Positions 26,963 through 36,325 of a stretch of DNA of 64,000 nt are shown one piece after another. A program made the translations under genes and the position numbers. Position 1 is the first letter of the stretch; each line of letters opens with the position of its first letter. The DNA comes from Longibacter salinarum (GTDB lineage Bacteria; Bacteroidota; Rhodothermia; Rhodothermales; Salinibacteraceae). Location of the stretch: the NCBI RefSeq assembly GCF_002554795.1, contig NZ_PDEQ01000005.1:62001-126000 (forward strand), written 5' to 3'. Below the pieces are notes generated by a model that was not told the DNA's origin, ran no database searches, and worked only from the letters and a program-made list of their open reading frames with translations.

Positions 26963-27473
26963 AAGGAGTTACCGCTCTTGAGTACGGGTTGCCGCAATCG
27001 GTGCGACATACCCATCAGACCATAGGGGTGAACGTGCAGGAGGCTGATCGTGCATGGATCAGCCACCGTAAACTTCGTCTTGCACAGATGATGCCAGGAG
27101 CCTAATCTCGGCGTTGGAAGCCGGTCGTGACTGGAAAATCGTGTGTTCGTCTCCGCGATCCACACCTGGCGTGTGAAGGCGTCCGCGCGCCGCGAATAAT
27201 AGAGACATCTGTGCTCTCCGGAGGACAGGTACACTCGTCGATCGGACGGTATGTCCGCCTCCGCGAATCGAGTATTCAACATACGAACTTCGGCGCGCCA
27301 ATGTCCACAGCCTCATCGTGAGGGTCGGGCGAAGAGATTACGCATGAAGGGCGATTCCGCGAACCGATTTGGCCATACGCCAACGGCGAAGCCCCTACGT
27401 GCGCCCGGATCACTGCACGGGGATTCAAGGTTCGATTCGGCGTCCCTCCCTCCTCTCCAGTTGGCTGTATGTC
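26963..27473. other. Divergent intergenic region between parA and the UvrD-type helicase
   Basis: 511 bp with no convincing gene. It contains an exact 8-bp hairpin, GGCTGATC (27042-27049) with GATCAGCC (27057-27064), in the parA leader. Promoters for both genes should be here; none is clear by eye. Confidence 0.5.
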
Positions 27474-29657
27474 ATGGCGCGTCGCATCGTACTTTCATCG
27501 GATGACGGCCCTTCACGTTCCGTTGAGAATCTGACGATCGACTATCGGGGGGACCTGAACGAGCAGCAGTTCGACGCCGCCACCACGGGCTCTGGACCGA
27601 CGCTCGTCATCGCGGGGGCCGGCACCGGGAAGACGCGCACGCTGATCTACCGGATGGCGTACCTCGTGGAAACCGGTACGAAGCCGGAATCTGTTGTTCT
27701 GCTCACCTTCACGCGGCGCGCCGCTCGCGAAATGACGTCCCGTGCGGCGGACCTTCTGGATGGCCGCTGCCAGCGCGTGCAAGGCGGAACGTTCCACGCC
27801 TTTTGCCTCGGTGTCCTGCGACGTCATGCACCTACAATCGGCTTTCCGCGCAACTTTACCGTCCTTGACGCAGCGGATGCGGGCGACGTTATTTCGGTGC
27901 TCCGAGCCGACGGGAATTACGACCAGGGCGAGGAACGCTTCCCCCAAAAGCGGACGCTCTACTCGATGTTCTCCGCCGTCATAAACCGGCAGGAACCGCT
28001 CGACGAGGTTCTCGCGCGGCGTTACCCACAGTTCTCTCCGCTGTACGACGGACTGGAGCAGATGCGCCAGGATTACCAGGCGTACAAGAAGAGCCACGGC
28101 ATGATGGACTTCGACGACCTGCTCTACCGAACGCTGGAGCTGTTCGCCGCGGACGACGGCGTGCGACGAGAGGTTGCCGGACGCTGCCGGCACGTGCTGG
28201 TCGACGAGTACCAGGACACGAACGCCCTGCAGGCGGAGCTCGTCAAGCAGTTTGCCTCCGTCCACGGAAACGTCATGGTCGTGGGCGACGACGCGCAGAG
28301 CATCTACCGCTTCCGGGGCGCGGACTTCCGAAACATCTTCGCTTTCCCGGAAGAATTCGACGACACACAGGTCCTGAAGCTGGAACAGAATTACCGATCC
28401 ACGCAGGTGATTCTGGATCTAGCCAATCACGTTATCGACAATGCGGATCGCTCCTACGAGAAGACGCTCTTCAGCCACCGGGACGTGCCGGACGCCGAGC
28501 TGCCGGCCGTCGTACCCGCCGCGGACGGGCAGATGGAGAGCCGCTTCGTCGCGCAGATGATCCTTCGTCTCCGCGAGTCGGGCGTCCCGCTCCACGAGCA
28601 GGCCGTCCTCTTCCGGTCGAGCCACAACAGTTACGAGCTTGAGACCGAACTCAACAAGCGCAACATTCCCTTCGTGAAGTACGGCGGGATGAAGCTGAGC
28701 GAGGCGGCGCATATCAAGGACGTTCTCGCGCACCTGAAAGTCGCGGAGAACCCTCAGGATGCCGCGGCCTGGAATCGGGCCCTGCAACTGATTCACGGGA
28801 TCGGGCCAAAGACGGCAAAATCGCTCATCGAATGGGCGACGAATGAGGCGGACGACCCGTTCGTCCATACAGACAACGCGCCGTTCTCCAACCGCTACAT
28901 TTCGCAGCTCAAGAAACTGCTCGGCACGCTCCGCTCCATTCGGGACCCCGACATGCCGCTCGTGGAGCAGGTCGAATCGGTCATCGATTACTACCGGCCG
29001 ATTTTCGAGGACGAGTACTACGAGGACTACCCGAAGCGCGAACCCGACCTCGATCACTTCATCGGTCTGTCGGAAAATTATTCCAGCCGGCGCGACTTCC
29101 TGTCATCCCTCGCGCTCGACCCGATCGAGCTCACTGCACTGGACAACGACGGCGAGCATGAGGATGAGCCGCCCCTGGTCCTATCGACGATTCACTCGGC
29201 GAAGGGGCTCGAATTCCACACCGTGTTTATCATCCGCGCGCTGGAGGGCGACCTTCCCTCGCGGTACGCACTTCGGGAAAAGGGAGGCGTCGACGAAGAA
29301 CTTCGCCTGTTCTACGTCGCCGTGACGCGGGCGGAGGACAACCTCTTCATTTCCTATCCCATGACGCAGTATCGGCGGTATCAGGGTGAATACATGACCG
29401 ACCCCAGCCGGTTTATCGTCGACGTTCCGGAAGATACATTGGAGCCGGTGCAGCTCGTCGAAGAGACCGAAGCGCAGGAGGACGATCAACCGTTGCTCGG
29501 CGGTGATACACCGGCCGCGCTCGGATCCGGCGATAGCGAACAAACGAGCGCTTCCGCCCCGAAGCAACTGGGCGACGGAAGCGACAGCGCATCACGTGCT
29601 GACACCGAGACGAGCCGGGAGTACGACCCGCGCGATGTCGACGGTTTACCGTTTTAG
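27474..29657 (+). CDS. ATP-dependent DNA helicase, UvrD/PcrA/Rep type
   Basis: 727 residues from ATG 27474. Superfamily 1A motifs in order: Q motif LNEQQFDAA, Walker A AGAGTGKTRT (48-57), motif Ia LTFTRRAAREM, motif II LVDEYQDTNALQ, motif III GDDAQSIYRFRGAD, motif IV EQNYRST, motif V VSTIHSAKGLEF and motif VI FYVAVTRAEDNL. It unwinds DNA 3'-5' in repair or replication restart. The tail (about 660-727) is acidic and Ser-rich, without the usual C-terminal Tudor-like domain. Confidence 0.93.
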   Translation: MARRIVLSSDDGPSRSVENLTIDYRGDLNEQQFDAATTGSGPTLVIAGAGTGKTRTLIYRMAYLVETGTKPESVVLLTFTRRAAREMTSRAADLLDGRCQRVQGGTFHAFCLGVLRRHAPTIGFPRNFTVLDAADAGDVISVLRADGNYDQGEERFPQKRTLYSMFSAVINRQEPLDEVLARRYPQFSPLYDGLEQMRQDYQAYKKSHGMMDFDDLLYRTLELFAADDGVRREVAGRCRHVLVDEYQDTNALQAELVKQFASVHGNVMVVGDDAQSIYRFRGADFRNIFAFPEEFDDTQVLKLEQNYRSTQVILDLANHVIDNADRSYEKTLFSHRDVPDAELPAVVPAADGQMESRFVAQMILRLRESGVPLHEQAVLFRSSHNSYELETELNKRNIPFVKYGGMKLSEAAHIKDVLAHLKVAENPQDAAAWNRALQLIHGIGPKTAKSLIEWATNEADDPFVHTDNAPFSNRYISQLKKLLGTLRSIRDPDMPLVEQVESVIDYYRPIFEDEYYEDYPKREPDLDHFIGLSENYSSRRDFLSSLALDPIELTALDNDGEHEDEPPLVLSTIHSAKGLEFHTVFIIRALEGDLPSRYALREKGGVDEELRLFYVAVTRAEDNLFISYPMTQYRRYQGEYMTDPSRFIVDVPEDTLEPVQLVEETEAQEDDQPLLGGDTPAALGSGDSEQTSASAPKQLGDGSDSASRADTETSREYDPRDVDGLPF

Positions 29658-29891
29658 CGGCATGAGATCCGAAGGCGGCGCTCCTCACGAAACGCAGTCT
29701 CGCTTCGACGTCCGTCGATCGCTGACATCGTACGCATCCACCTTCCGCGATCGAACCACCCCTTCTTCCATGGAGTATTGCACCGAAGCGGGTCTCTGTC
29801 GCGTCGCTGTTTCACGAACCGCTTGAATAAACGCAGCGCGCGTCGCTCTCATTCTATTGTGGTCGTCTCAGCGCCCTGATTTACGCTACTG

Positions 29892-30386
29892 ATGCTCTCC
29901 ACCGACTCCGTGAAAGCAACTGATTCGCCCGACCTCACGATCTATCGTGTCGGAAGGGATCGCGTCGATCTGATTCGCGATTTGAATGAGTCCGTCTTTG
30001 GCGATCGGCACGTGATCAATCGGTTCGACCATGACGACCTGCTCATGCTCGTGGCCGAGCGAAATGGCGACCCCGTTGGGTTCAAGGTCGGTTACCGGCT
30101 GCGTACCGACACATTCTACAGCGCCAAAGGAGGCGTCGTCGATCATGCTCGGCGTCAGGGTATTGCTCGTGCCCTGCTCCAACAGATGCTCTCCGTCGTC
30201 GAGCAGTGGGGCTACATTCGATTCGTGTACGATACCTTTCCGAATAAGCATCCGGGCATGACCGTACTCGGTCTGAGGGAAGGGTTTGAGGTCATCAAAG
30301 CAGGATACAGCCCACAGTACGAAGACTACCGCCTCCGCTTCGAATGTCGCCTTACTCCCCCGGCACCGAACCATAAAGAATCGTAA
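29892..30386 (+). CDS. GNAT family N-acetyltransferase
   Basis: 164 residues. The acetyl-CoA-binding motif A is VVDHARRQGIARALLQQML, preceded by strand LLMLVAERNGDPVGFKVGY. The acceptor is unknown. It stands alone between the helicase and the permease pair, 234 bp after the former. Confidence 0.87.
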   Translation: MLSTDSVKATDSPDLTIYRVGRDRVDLIRDLNESVFGDRHVINRFDHDDLLMLVAERNGDPVGFKVGYRLRTDTFYSAKGGVVDHARRQGIARALLQQMLSVVEQWGYIRFVYDTFPNKHPGMTVLGLREGFEVIKAGYSPQYEDYRLRFECRLTPPAPNHKES

Positions 30387-30515
30387 CATGCTTCTTGCCT
30401 CGGCGGCATTACTTTTTTTGCCGTGGCTGTAACCATCTTTTGCGTCGATCCGTGATGTGTGTGCTTCCGGCGCACCGCTCCTCGTTCTCTCCCCCGGCCT
30501 GACAAGCGATTTCCC

Positions 30516-31757
30516 GTGCGTGTATTATTTGAACTGTACGAAGGCCTCCGCATTGCGGGCCAGGCCATCTGGGCCAACAAGCTCCGCTCCGTACTGACGA
30601 CCCTCGGCATCATCATCGGCATCATCGCCGTCACGCTGATGGCGACCGTCATTGATGGGCTCGATCAGCAGTTCGAGAAATCGCTGTCCCAACTCGGCAC
30701 GGACGTCGTTTACGTGAGCAAGTGGCCGTGGGGACAAAACACGAACCTCGACTGGTGGAATTACGTCAACCGTCCGGCGATTGAATCGCGGCTCGCCGAG
30801 AGCATCCGCGAACGGTCGCGCTATGCACGCGCCGTCGCCCCGATGACCAGTACGAACCGGACCGTTCAGTTCAAGGAGCGGTCGATCGGCGCGGAAGTGA
30901 CCGGCTCGACGCCTGAGTACGGTCGCATCCGAAATGTGGAGCTTGAGTCCGGGCGCTTCTTCACCGAGGCTGACGAGCGCGGGGCCCGAAACGTATGCGT
31001 GATCGGGGCCACTGTCGCCGAGGAGCTCTTCCCAATCGCCACCCCTCTAGGCAAACGCATCCGGCTGGGCAACAAGCCCTGTAGTGTGATCGGCGTGCAG
31101 GAAAAACAGGGAAAAGGTCTCTTCGGCAGTGTCAGCTCCGATGAAAGCGTGATCATGCCATTCAGTACGTTTGAGAAGCTCTTCGGCATGAGCCGGTGGC
31201 GCAGCATCAATGTGATGATACAGCTCCCGCAGGGACCCGCGATGGAGCAAGGAAAGGACGAAATCACCGGCATCGTCCGTATTGCGCGCGGCGTTGAGCC
31301 AACGGAAGAAAACAATTTTGAGATCAACGACTCCGCGCGGATTCGCCAGTCCTTCTCGGCGACGAAGATAGCGATCAACAGCGTTGGACTGTTTCTCACC
31401 AGTCTTGCCCTCGTCGTGGGTGGCATCGGCGTGTCGAACATCATGTTCGTATCCGTTCGCGAGCGTACGAAAGAGATCGGCGTTCGAAAGGCCGTCGGTG
31501 CCAAGCGGCGAACGATCATGCTCCAGTTTCTGGTCGAGGCCATCATCGTCTGCATGATTGGCGGACTGATCGGCGTGGCCATCAGCATCGGGTTGACGCC
31601 CCTCATCGAAGCGGTCATGGGCGTGACCGCCGTCCTCCCGCTCGACACCATCCTGATCGCCTTCGGCATCTGTGTCTTCGTGGGAATCGTTGCCGGTATC
31701 GCCCCGGCGTGGCAGGCGGCAACGGCTGACCCGATCGAGGCGCTCCGCTACGAATAA
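30516..31757 (+). CDS. ABC transporter permease, MacB/FtsX type (first of two)
   Basis: 413 residues from GTG 30516, which puts LRIAGQAIWANKLRSVLTTLGIIIGI at the N-terminus. One N-terminal helix is followed by a large periplasmic MacB core domain (about 45-270). Three C-terminal FtsX helices include NIMFVSVRERTKEIGVRKAVGAKRR. Such permeases form mechanotransmission pumps with an ATPase and a membrane-fusion protein, for peptides, lipoproteins or antibiotics. Neither partner is adjacent. A homologous permease follows 45 bp downstream. Confidence 0.9.
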   Translation: MRVLFELYEGLRIAGQAIWANKLRSVLTTLGIIIGIIAVTLMATVIDGLDQQFEKSLSQLGTDVVYVSKWPWGQNTNLDWWNYVNRPAIESRLAESIRERSRYARAVAPMTSTNRTVQFKERSIGAEVTGSTPEYGRIRNVELESGRFFTEADERGARNVCVIGATVAEELFPIATPLGKRIRLGNKPCSVIGVQEKQGKGLFGSVSSDESVIMPFSTFEKLFGMSRWRSINVMIQLPQGPAMEQGKDEITGIVRIARGVEPTEENNFEINDSARIRQSFSATKIAINSVGLFLTSLALVVGGIGVSNIMFVSVRERTKEIGVRKAVGAKRRTIMLQFLVEAIIVCMIGGLIGVAISIGLTPLIEAVMGVTAVLPLDTILIAFGICVFVGIVAGIAPAWQAATADPIEALRYE

Positions 31758-31802
31758 CGCCCGTTCTATAGCGCTCCTCTTCTTCCGACTGACCGTTCAT
31801 CC

Positions 31803-33029
31803 ATGAGCGTATTTGAGTCCATCCGCATGGCGCTCACCGCGTTACGCGCCAACATCCTCCGGTCTGCTCTTACACTGCTCGGCATGGTGATCGGGGTTTT
31901 CGCCGTGATCGCCGCCGTCACGGCCGTGGAAGTGATCGAGGTCTACTTCGAAGAGTCCCTGCAGATCTACGGCTCATCCACGTTCTCGGTCGAGCGCTAT
32001 GAGTCCCAGATCGGCGGTCGCGACCGCGAGAAGTACCATCCACCGATTACGTGGGAGCAAGTCATTCGCTTGAAGCGTGCGCTACCGGGCGGACTCCAGG
32101 TGAGCGTGGACGAGGACTTCGACTGGGTCGTGAAAGCAAAATACGCGGAGCGGGAAACGGAACCCAATCTGCAATTACGCGGGACGGACGAACACTTTCT
32201 CAGCAACTTCGGCTTCGAGATGGCCGCTGGACGGCCGATCACGGCTCAGGATGTGCAATATGCGCGTCCGGTCGCTGTTCTCGGCGCACCGGTGGCAGAG
32301 ACGCTCTTTCCGAACCAGTCCCCTCTCGGTAAGCAGGTTCGTATCGGGCGCGTACGGCTGGAGGTCATTGGCGTGCTCGATGAGAAGGCGACCTTCCTCG
32401 GCTTCGACCCGAACACACGAGTCTACGCTCCCATCTCGTATATGCTGAGCACGTATGGCGACAACGGGCGCAACATTGCCTCCGTGAGTGTCCGTGCACC
32501 GAGTCCGCAGACCGTGGGTCCAGCACAGGAGACCGTGATGGCGCAGATGCGAACGATCCGAAAGGTGCGCCCTGGGGACGAGAACAACTTCTCGCTCGAA
32601 ACAAATGCCTCGATTCAGGACCAGCTTGCCAGCTTCACCGGCAGCCTCGGCATCGCTGGTGCTGCTATCGGCCTCATCTCGCTACTCGCGGCCGGCATCG
32701 GCATCATGAACATCATGCTCGTCTCGGTGACCGAGCGAACTCGCGAGATCGGCATCCGGAAGGCCGTAGGCGCAAAGAACTGGCATGTACTGTCGCAATT
32801 CCTGCTCGAAGCCATCGTCCTGTGTCAGATCGGGGGCTTACTCGGCATTCTGCTGGGTGCGCTCGCGGGCAACGGTGTCGCATTCTTCTTCGACATCAGC
32901 ATGGCATTTCCATGGGTGTGGGCGGGCATTGCCGTAACCGGCGTCACATTCATAGCAATCGTGTTCGGCATGTACCCGGCCTTTAAAGCGTCCCGACTCG
33001 ACCCGATCGAAAGCCTTCGTTACGAGTGA
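31803..33029 (+). CDS. ABC transporter permease, MacB/FtsX type (second of two)
   Basis: 408 residues with the same layout as its upstream neighbour: helix 1 (MALTALRANILRSALTLLGMVIGVFAVI), a periplasmic core, and three helices with NIMLVSVTERTREIGIRKAVGAKNW. Both end in DPIE(A/S)LRYE. The pair presumably makes a heterodimeric permease whose ATPase is elsewhere. It is followed directly by an 18-bp perfect palindrome and then rpiA. Confidence 0.92.
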   Translation: MSVFESIRMALTALRANILRSALTLLGMVIGVFAVIAAVTAVEVIEVYFEESLQIYGSSTFSVERYESQIGGRDREKYHPPITWEQVIRLKRALPGGLQVSVDEDFDWVVKAKYAERETEPNLQLRGTDEHFLSNFGFEMAAGRPITAQDVQYARPVAVLGAPVAETLFPNQSPLGKQVRIGRVRLEVIGVLDEKATFLGFDPNTRVYAPISYMLSTYGDNGRNIASVSVRAPSPQTVGPAQETVMAQMRTIRKVRPGDENNFSLETNASIQDQLASFTGSLGIAGAAIGLISLLAAGIGIMNIMLVSVTERTREIGIRKAVGAKNWHVLSQFLLEAIVLCQIGGLLGILLGALAGNGVAFFFDISMAFPWVWAGIAVTGVTFIAIVFGMYPAFKASRLDPIESLRYE

Positions 33030-33031
33030 GG

Positions 33032-33049
33032 CTTCCGCAGCTGCGGAAG
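33032..33049. promoter_or_regulatory. 18-bp perfect palindrome between the permease and rpiA
   Basis: CTTCCGCAG is followed immediately by its complement CTGCGGAAG, 2 bp after the permease stop and 88 bp before the rpiA start. With no loop and no T run it looks more like an operator than a terminator. Confidence 0.4.
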
Positions 33050-33137
33050 GAAAATCGCGCGTAGAGCTTGCGATTGGCCGGGCTTACGCGACAGGTTGGG
33101 CATGATCGTCTCCTCTTTCCTCGACCTGCCTCTCTCC

Positions 33138-33830
33138 ATGGAAGAAGCCAAAAAAGCCGCCGGCGAACAGGCGGCCGACCTCGTTCGAACCGGCATGCGC
33201 GTAGGCCTCGGAACGGGCTCCACAACCGCCTTCGCCCTGCGTGCCATCGGCCGACGGATCCGTGAAAGCAGCCTGCACGTCATGGGCGTCCCGACCTCCT
33301 TCGCGTCCGAGCGCCTGGCCCGCGAGTGTGGTATTCCGCTGACAACCCTTGAAGAAGTGGAAGCACTCGACCTGGCGCTTGACGGGGCCGATGAAGTGTC
33401 GCCCGAACTGAATTTGATCAAGGGCCGTGGCGGTGCTCACACTCGTGAGAAGGTCGTGGCTGCACAGGCCAAGCGATTCGTCGTTCTGACTGACCCGAGC
33501 AAGGATGTCAAGCGACTTGGCGAAAAGCGGGTCGTCCCCGTCGAGGTTCTGCCGATGGCCACCGGCCCCGTCCTCCGAACACTCGATGACGTATGCACCG
33601 AAGCCACTCTACGGATGGGGAAAGAGAAAGACGGCCCGGTGGTCACCGATCAGGGCTTCTGGATCATCGACGCCAGATTTGAAGGCGGCATCGACAATCC
33701 ACACGCCATCGACCGGATGCTCCGCGACCTCCCCGGCGTGCTCGACCACGGACTCTTCCTCGACATGGCAACGGATATCTTTGTCGGCCACCCGGATGGA
33801 TCCGTCGAGCATCGTCAGCGTGACGACTGA
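33138..33830 (+). CDS. rpiA: Ribose-5-phosphate isomerase A
   Basis: 230 residues from ATG 33138, which aligns MEEAKKAAGEQAADLVRTGM with the E. coli N-terminus; an ATG at 33102 would add 12 residues. It interconverts ribose-5-P and ribulose-5-P. Motifs are GLGTGSTTAFAL (phosphate loop), DLALDGADEVSP and LIKGRGGAHTREK with catalytic Asp, Glu and Lys. NPHAIDRMLRDLPGVLDHGLF closes the fold. A strong terminator follows. Confidence 0.96.
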   Translation: MEEAKKAAGEQAADLVRTGMRVGLGTGSTTAFALRAIGRRIRESSLHVMGVPTSFASERLARECGIPLTTLEEVEALDLALDGADEVSPELNLIKGRGGAHTREKVVAAQAKRFVVLTDPSKDVKRLGEKRVVPVEVLPMATGPVLRTLDDVCTEATLRMGKEKDGPVVTDQGFWIIDARFEGGIDNPHAIDRMLRDLPGVLDHGLFLDMATDIFVGHPDGSVEHRQRDD

Positions 33831-33847
33831 GAATACCGGACCCACAC

Positions 33848-33895
33848 AAAAAACCGCCCGCCTCGGCTTGAACCGAAGCGGGCGGTTTCATTTTG
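33848..33895 (+). terminator. Bidirectional intrinsic terminator between rpiA and tonB
   Basis: AAACCGCCCGC pairs exactly with GCGGGCGGTTT around a CTCGGCTTGAACCGAA loop. A/T runs on both sides let it serve both converging genes. Confidence 0.93.
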
Positions 33896-33944
33896 GTATC
33901 GCACGGCGTGGTGTGTCACGCAACCGTGCAACCAGGTCGGACTG

Positions 33945-34607
33945 TTACTTCAGGCGGAACGTCACCGGAAGCGACATCTGCACCTTCACCGCCTTGCCAC
34001 GCTGCTTACCCGGCTTGAACTTCTGCTGCTTCACGGCGCGGATGGCTTCTTCGTTGAGAAGCTTGTGGACTCCACGCGTAACTTTCGGGTTCTGAACGTT
34101 TCCATTCTCGTCCACGACGAACTGGACGAACACACGGCCTTCGATGCCCGCCTTCTTGGCAAACTCAGGGTACTCAACCTCGCCCTGAAGCGCTGCGAGA
34201 CCACCGATCAGCTCCGGAGAGTTCTCAACAACAACGAAGATTTCCTGCTCTTCTTCTTCCTCGCCTTCATCCGGCGGGGGCGGTCCCTGGCTCGTGTCGA
34301 GCGATTCATCGAGATCGAGGGACGCGTCAAAGTCCACGTTCTGATCCTCGATAATCTCGTCGTTCGGCACCTCCATCGGCACCGGGGGCTTCGGAGGCGG
34401 CGGGGGCTTCACTTCCTGTTTCGTCTGCTGGACCTCCTCCATCTCGACGACGTCCTGCTCTTCAAGATTAACCTTGAAGTCCTTATTGTTCTGGATATTC
34501 CACTTGAAGCCGATCAGCAAAATCGAGAGCGCAACGACAAGCCCCAATTGAATCCAGATCGGATACTCCTTGCGGAGATTCGCCTCTTCCGTCTTTCGTA
34601 CCGACAT
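33945..34607 (-). CDS. tonB: Energy transducer TonB
   Basis: 220 residues. A short cytosolic tail and one N-terminal helix (about 17-34) are followed by a Pro/Glu linker (KPPPPPKPPVP, then an acidic EGEEEEEQE). The C-terminal TonB domain has GLAALQGEVEYPEFAKKAGIEGRVFVQFVVDENGNV and ends KVQMSLPVTFRLK. It passes proton-motive energy to outer-membrane receptors. exbB and exbD are not present. A second tonB lies upstream on the same strand. Confidence 0.93.
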   Translation of the reverse strand: MSVRKTEEANLRKEYPIWIQLGLVVALSILLIGFKWNIQNNKDFKVNLEEQDVVEMEEVQQTKQEVKPPPPPKPPVPMEVPNDEIIEDQNVDFDASLDLDESLDTSQGPPPPDEGEEEEEQEIFVVVENSPELIGGLAALQGEVEYPEFAKKAGIEGRVFVQFVVDENGNVQNPKVTRGVHKLLNEEAIRAVKQQKFKPGKQRGKAVKVQMSLPVTFRLK

Positions 34608-34960
34608 GATCCTACCTGATTGTTAAAAATGCAGCGGTGACCCAATCGGCGAACAGTCCGAGAACGCCGAGGAAGGATCTCTGGCAAGGCTACCTGCCCT
34701 GGTTTAAGCCGAAAAGCGGATAAGCTTCCCAGACATCCTTGTTAGCCAACAGATCAACGTTTTCCTTTTCTGTGATGTTTCGCTGGCTTGACACTCTTTT
34801 CGCCCTCCCTTCTTAATCGGGGGGAACGTCTTCACGCAATCGCTTCCCACAGCCCCGTAACGCGACACTTCGTCCTGTTCAAGCACCGACGAATATCCTT
34901 TCGGATACGAAGTTCACATGTGGTTTAACGACCTGCCTACCGACAGATTTATCTCTGCGG
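34608..34960. other. 353-bp spacer between the two tonB genes
   Basis: No credible gene. A small hairpin ATATCC-TTTC-GGATAC is at about 34893-34908. The promoter for the downstream tonB (minus strand) should lie near its 34607 start, where the sequence is AT-richer. Confidence 0.4.
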
Positions 34961-35617
34961 CTACCGTAGTTTAAACGTAATCGGGATCGTCATTCGTACA
35001 GGGACACGATGCGTTCTCTGTCGACCCGGCAGAAACACCGTTTTCTTAATCGCCCGAATAGCCGCGTCGTTGAGTAGCGAGTGTGCGCTTTTCTGCACGA
35101 CAACATCCGTAACAGAGCCATCGGGAAGCACGGTAAAGCGGACAGACACTTTTCCCTCGACTCCCGCACGCTGGGCACGCTCGGGATACTCGAGATTCTC
35201 GTAGAGCGACTTCATCCCGCCCTTCGGCTTCGGCATCTGCTCCACGACGACGAACGGTTCGCCTTCAGACCGGTCCTCCCGCACGTCCGGAGGCGTCGGC
35301 GACGTCACCGGCGGCTCATCTTCTAAAATCAGTTTGTCCCATTCGACCTTTTCGGGACCAATGATCCTTTCGTCTGGGACGACCTGCGGCACCATGGGTC
35401 GGGCCGGCGGCGGGGGCGTGGCATCTTTCGTAGGAGGCGGGAGGTGCTTGAGGTCCACAGTCTCCGGTGGAGGCGGGGTCGGGGTGGCGGGCTCCGACCG
35501 ATAAAAACTCAGGCTCGCTGCGACCAAGACGAAGGAGAGTGAAAGCACAGCTCCCGTGGCCATGTGGAGGGAATAGTCACGACGCCACGTCGAACCAGCT
35601 TTTTTCGAAACAGGCAT
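34961..35617 (-). CDS. Energy transducer TonB (second copy)
   Basis: 218 residues from ATG 35617; an ATG 30 bp upstream is less likely. One N-terminal helix (MATGAVLSLSFVLVAASLSF) is followed by a Pro-rich linker (ATPTPPPPETVD, PPPPARPMVPQ) and a C-terminal TonB domain with LYENLEYPERAQRAGVEGKVSVRFTVLPDGSV. It is clearly paralogous to the downstream copy but with a different linker, so it may serve different receptors. Confidence 0.92.
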   Translation of the reverse strand: MPVSKKAGSTWRRDYSLHMATGAVLSLSFVLVAASLSFYRSEPATPTPPPPETVDLKHLPPPTKDATPPPPARPMVPQVVPDERIIGPEKVEWDKLILEDEPPVTSPTPPDVREDRSEGEPFVVVEQMPKPKGGMKSLYENLEYPERAQRAGVEGKVSVRFTVLPDGSVTDVVVQKSAHSLLNDAAIRAIKKTVFLPGRQRTHRVPVRMTIPITFKLR

Positions 35618-35737
35618 AAGGACACTGAAATCTATGAACGGAAACAATCGTTCGCCGTCTCTTCACAAATCGAGATTCAATGTCCCCAACAGGTTTGTGT
35701 AGATCAAGTGAAGTAGGTGTTCGTAACAATATCTGCC

Positions 35738-36199
35738 TCAGCCCTCTCTGGCAGCCGGTTCTTCGTTGGATTCGACCGTGCGCGAGCGGTATAGAAGGTA
35801 AGTGCCGAGGCCAAGGACCAGGCCGACGACATCTGCGAGAGCATCGTACGGATCGGCAGATCGCTTGAACGGAATGATCAGCTGGTAAAACTCACTCCCA
35901 ACTGCGAACAAAAGTCCTCCAAGAAAGAGATTGCGTACCCGTCGCCACGGAATGGTCCACGGCACGCGTGGCTCGTCCGGCCTCAGGGCACGCATCCAAA
36001 AGATCGCGAGTCCGCCAAACAGGATGACATGTGCAAATTTATCCAGCGTCAACGATGGATCGACCTTCGGTAAACCGGGCGCCGGGATCGTCAGCGCGAC
36101 AATAATGCCCGCCGTCCACAGCGCCGCCAGAATGAGGTAATGACGGGTGTCGAGAGATCGAAGGAGGCGAGAAAGCCAGTTCATGCGGTTGCGCTTCAT
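35738..36199 (-). CDS. VanZ-like family membrane protein
   Basis: 153 residues and four hydrophobic helices. The family signature LDKFAHVILFGGLAIFW appears in helix 2, and GSEFYQLIIPFKRSADPYDALADVVGLVLG is the conserved C-terminal half (E...R..D..D...N/G). VanZ itself gives low-level teicoplanin resistance; most relatives have no known role. It lies between nnr and the second tonB on the same strand. Confidence 0.88.
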   Translation of the reverse strand: MKRNRMNWLSRLLRSLDTRHYLILAALWTAGIIVALTIPAPGLPKVDPSLTLDKFAHVILFGGLAIFWMRALRPDEPRVPWTIPWRRVRNLFLGGLLFAVGSEFYQLIIPFKRSADPYDALADVVGLVLGLGTYLLYRSRTVESNEEPAAREG

Positions 36200-36325
36200 C
36201 AGAAGAAAAATAGGGCAGACACCGTGTCAACGGGCTTGTCTACATCGTTGATACCGGACCGGCATCTCGTCCGCTATCACGTTAGACGGAGTGACAGAGC
36301 CACCGAGGTCCGTCTAGAGGTTACG

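Noticed and set aside
29808-29825. TGTTTCACGAACC as a possible parS half-site
   Set aside because: It lacks the second half of the palindrome TGTTTCACGTGAAACA, and one half-site is expected by chance.
33104-33137. Longer rpiA start at ATG 33102 or upstream
   Set aside because: The extension has no counterpart in RpiA proteins, while ATG 33138 aligns with the known N-terminus.
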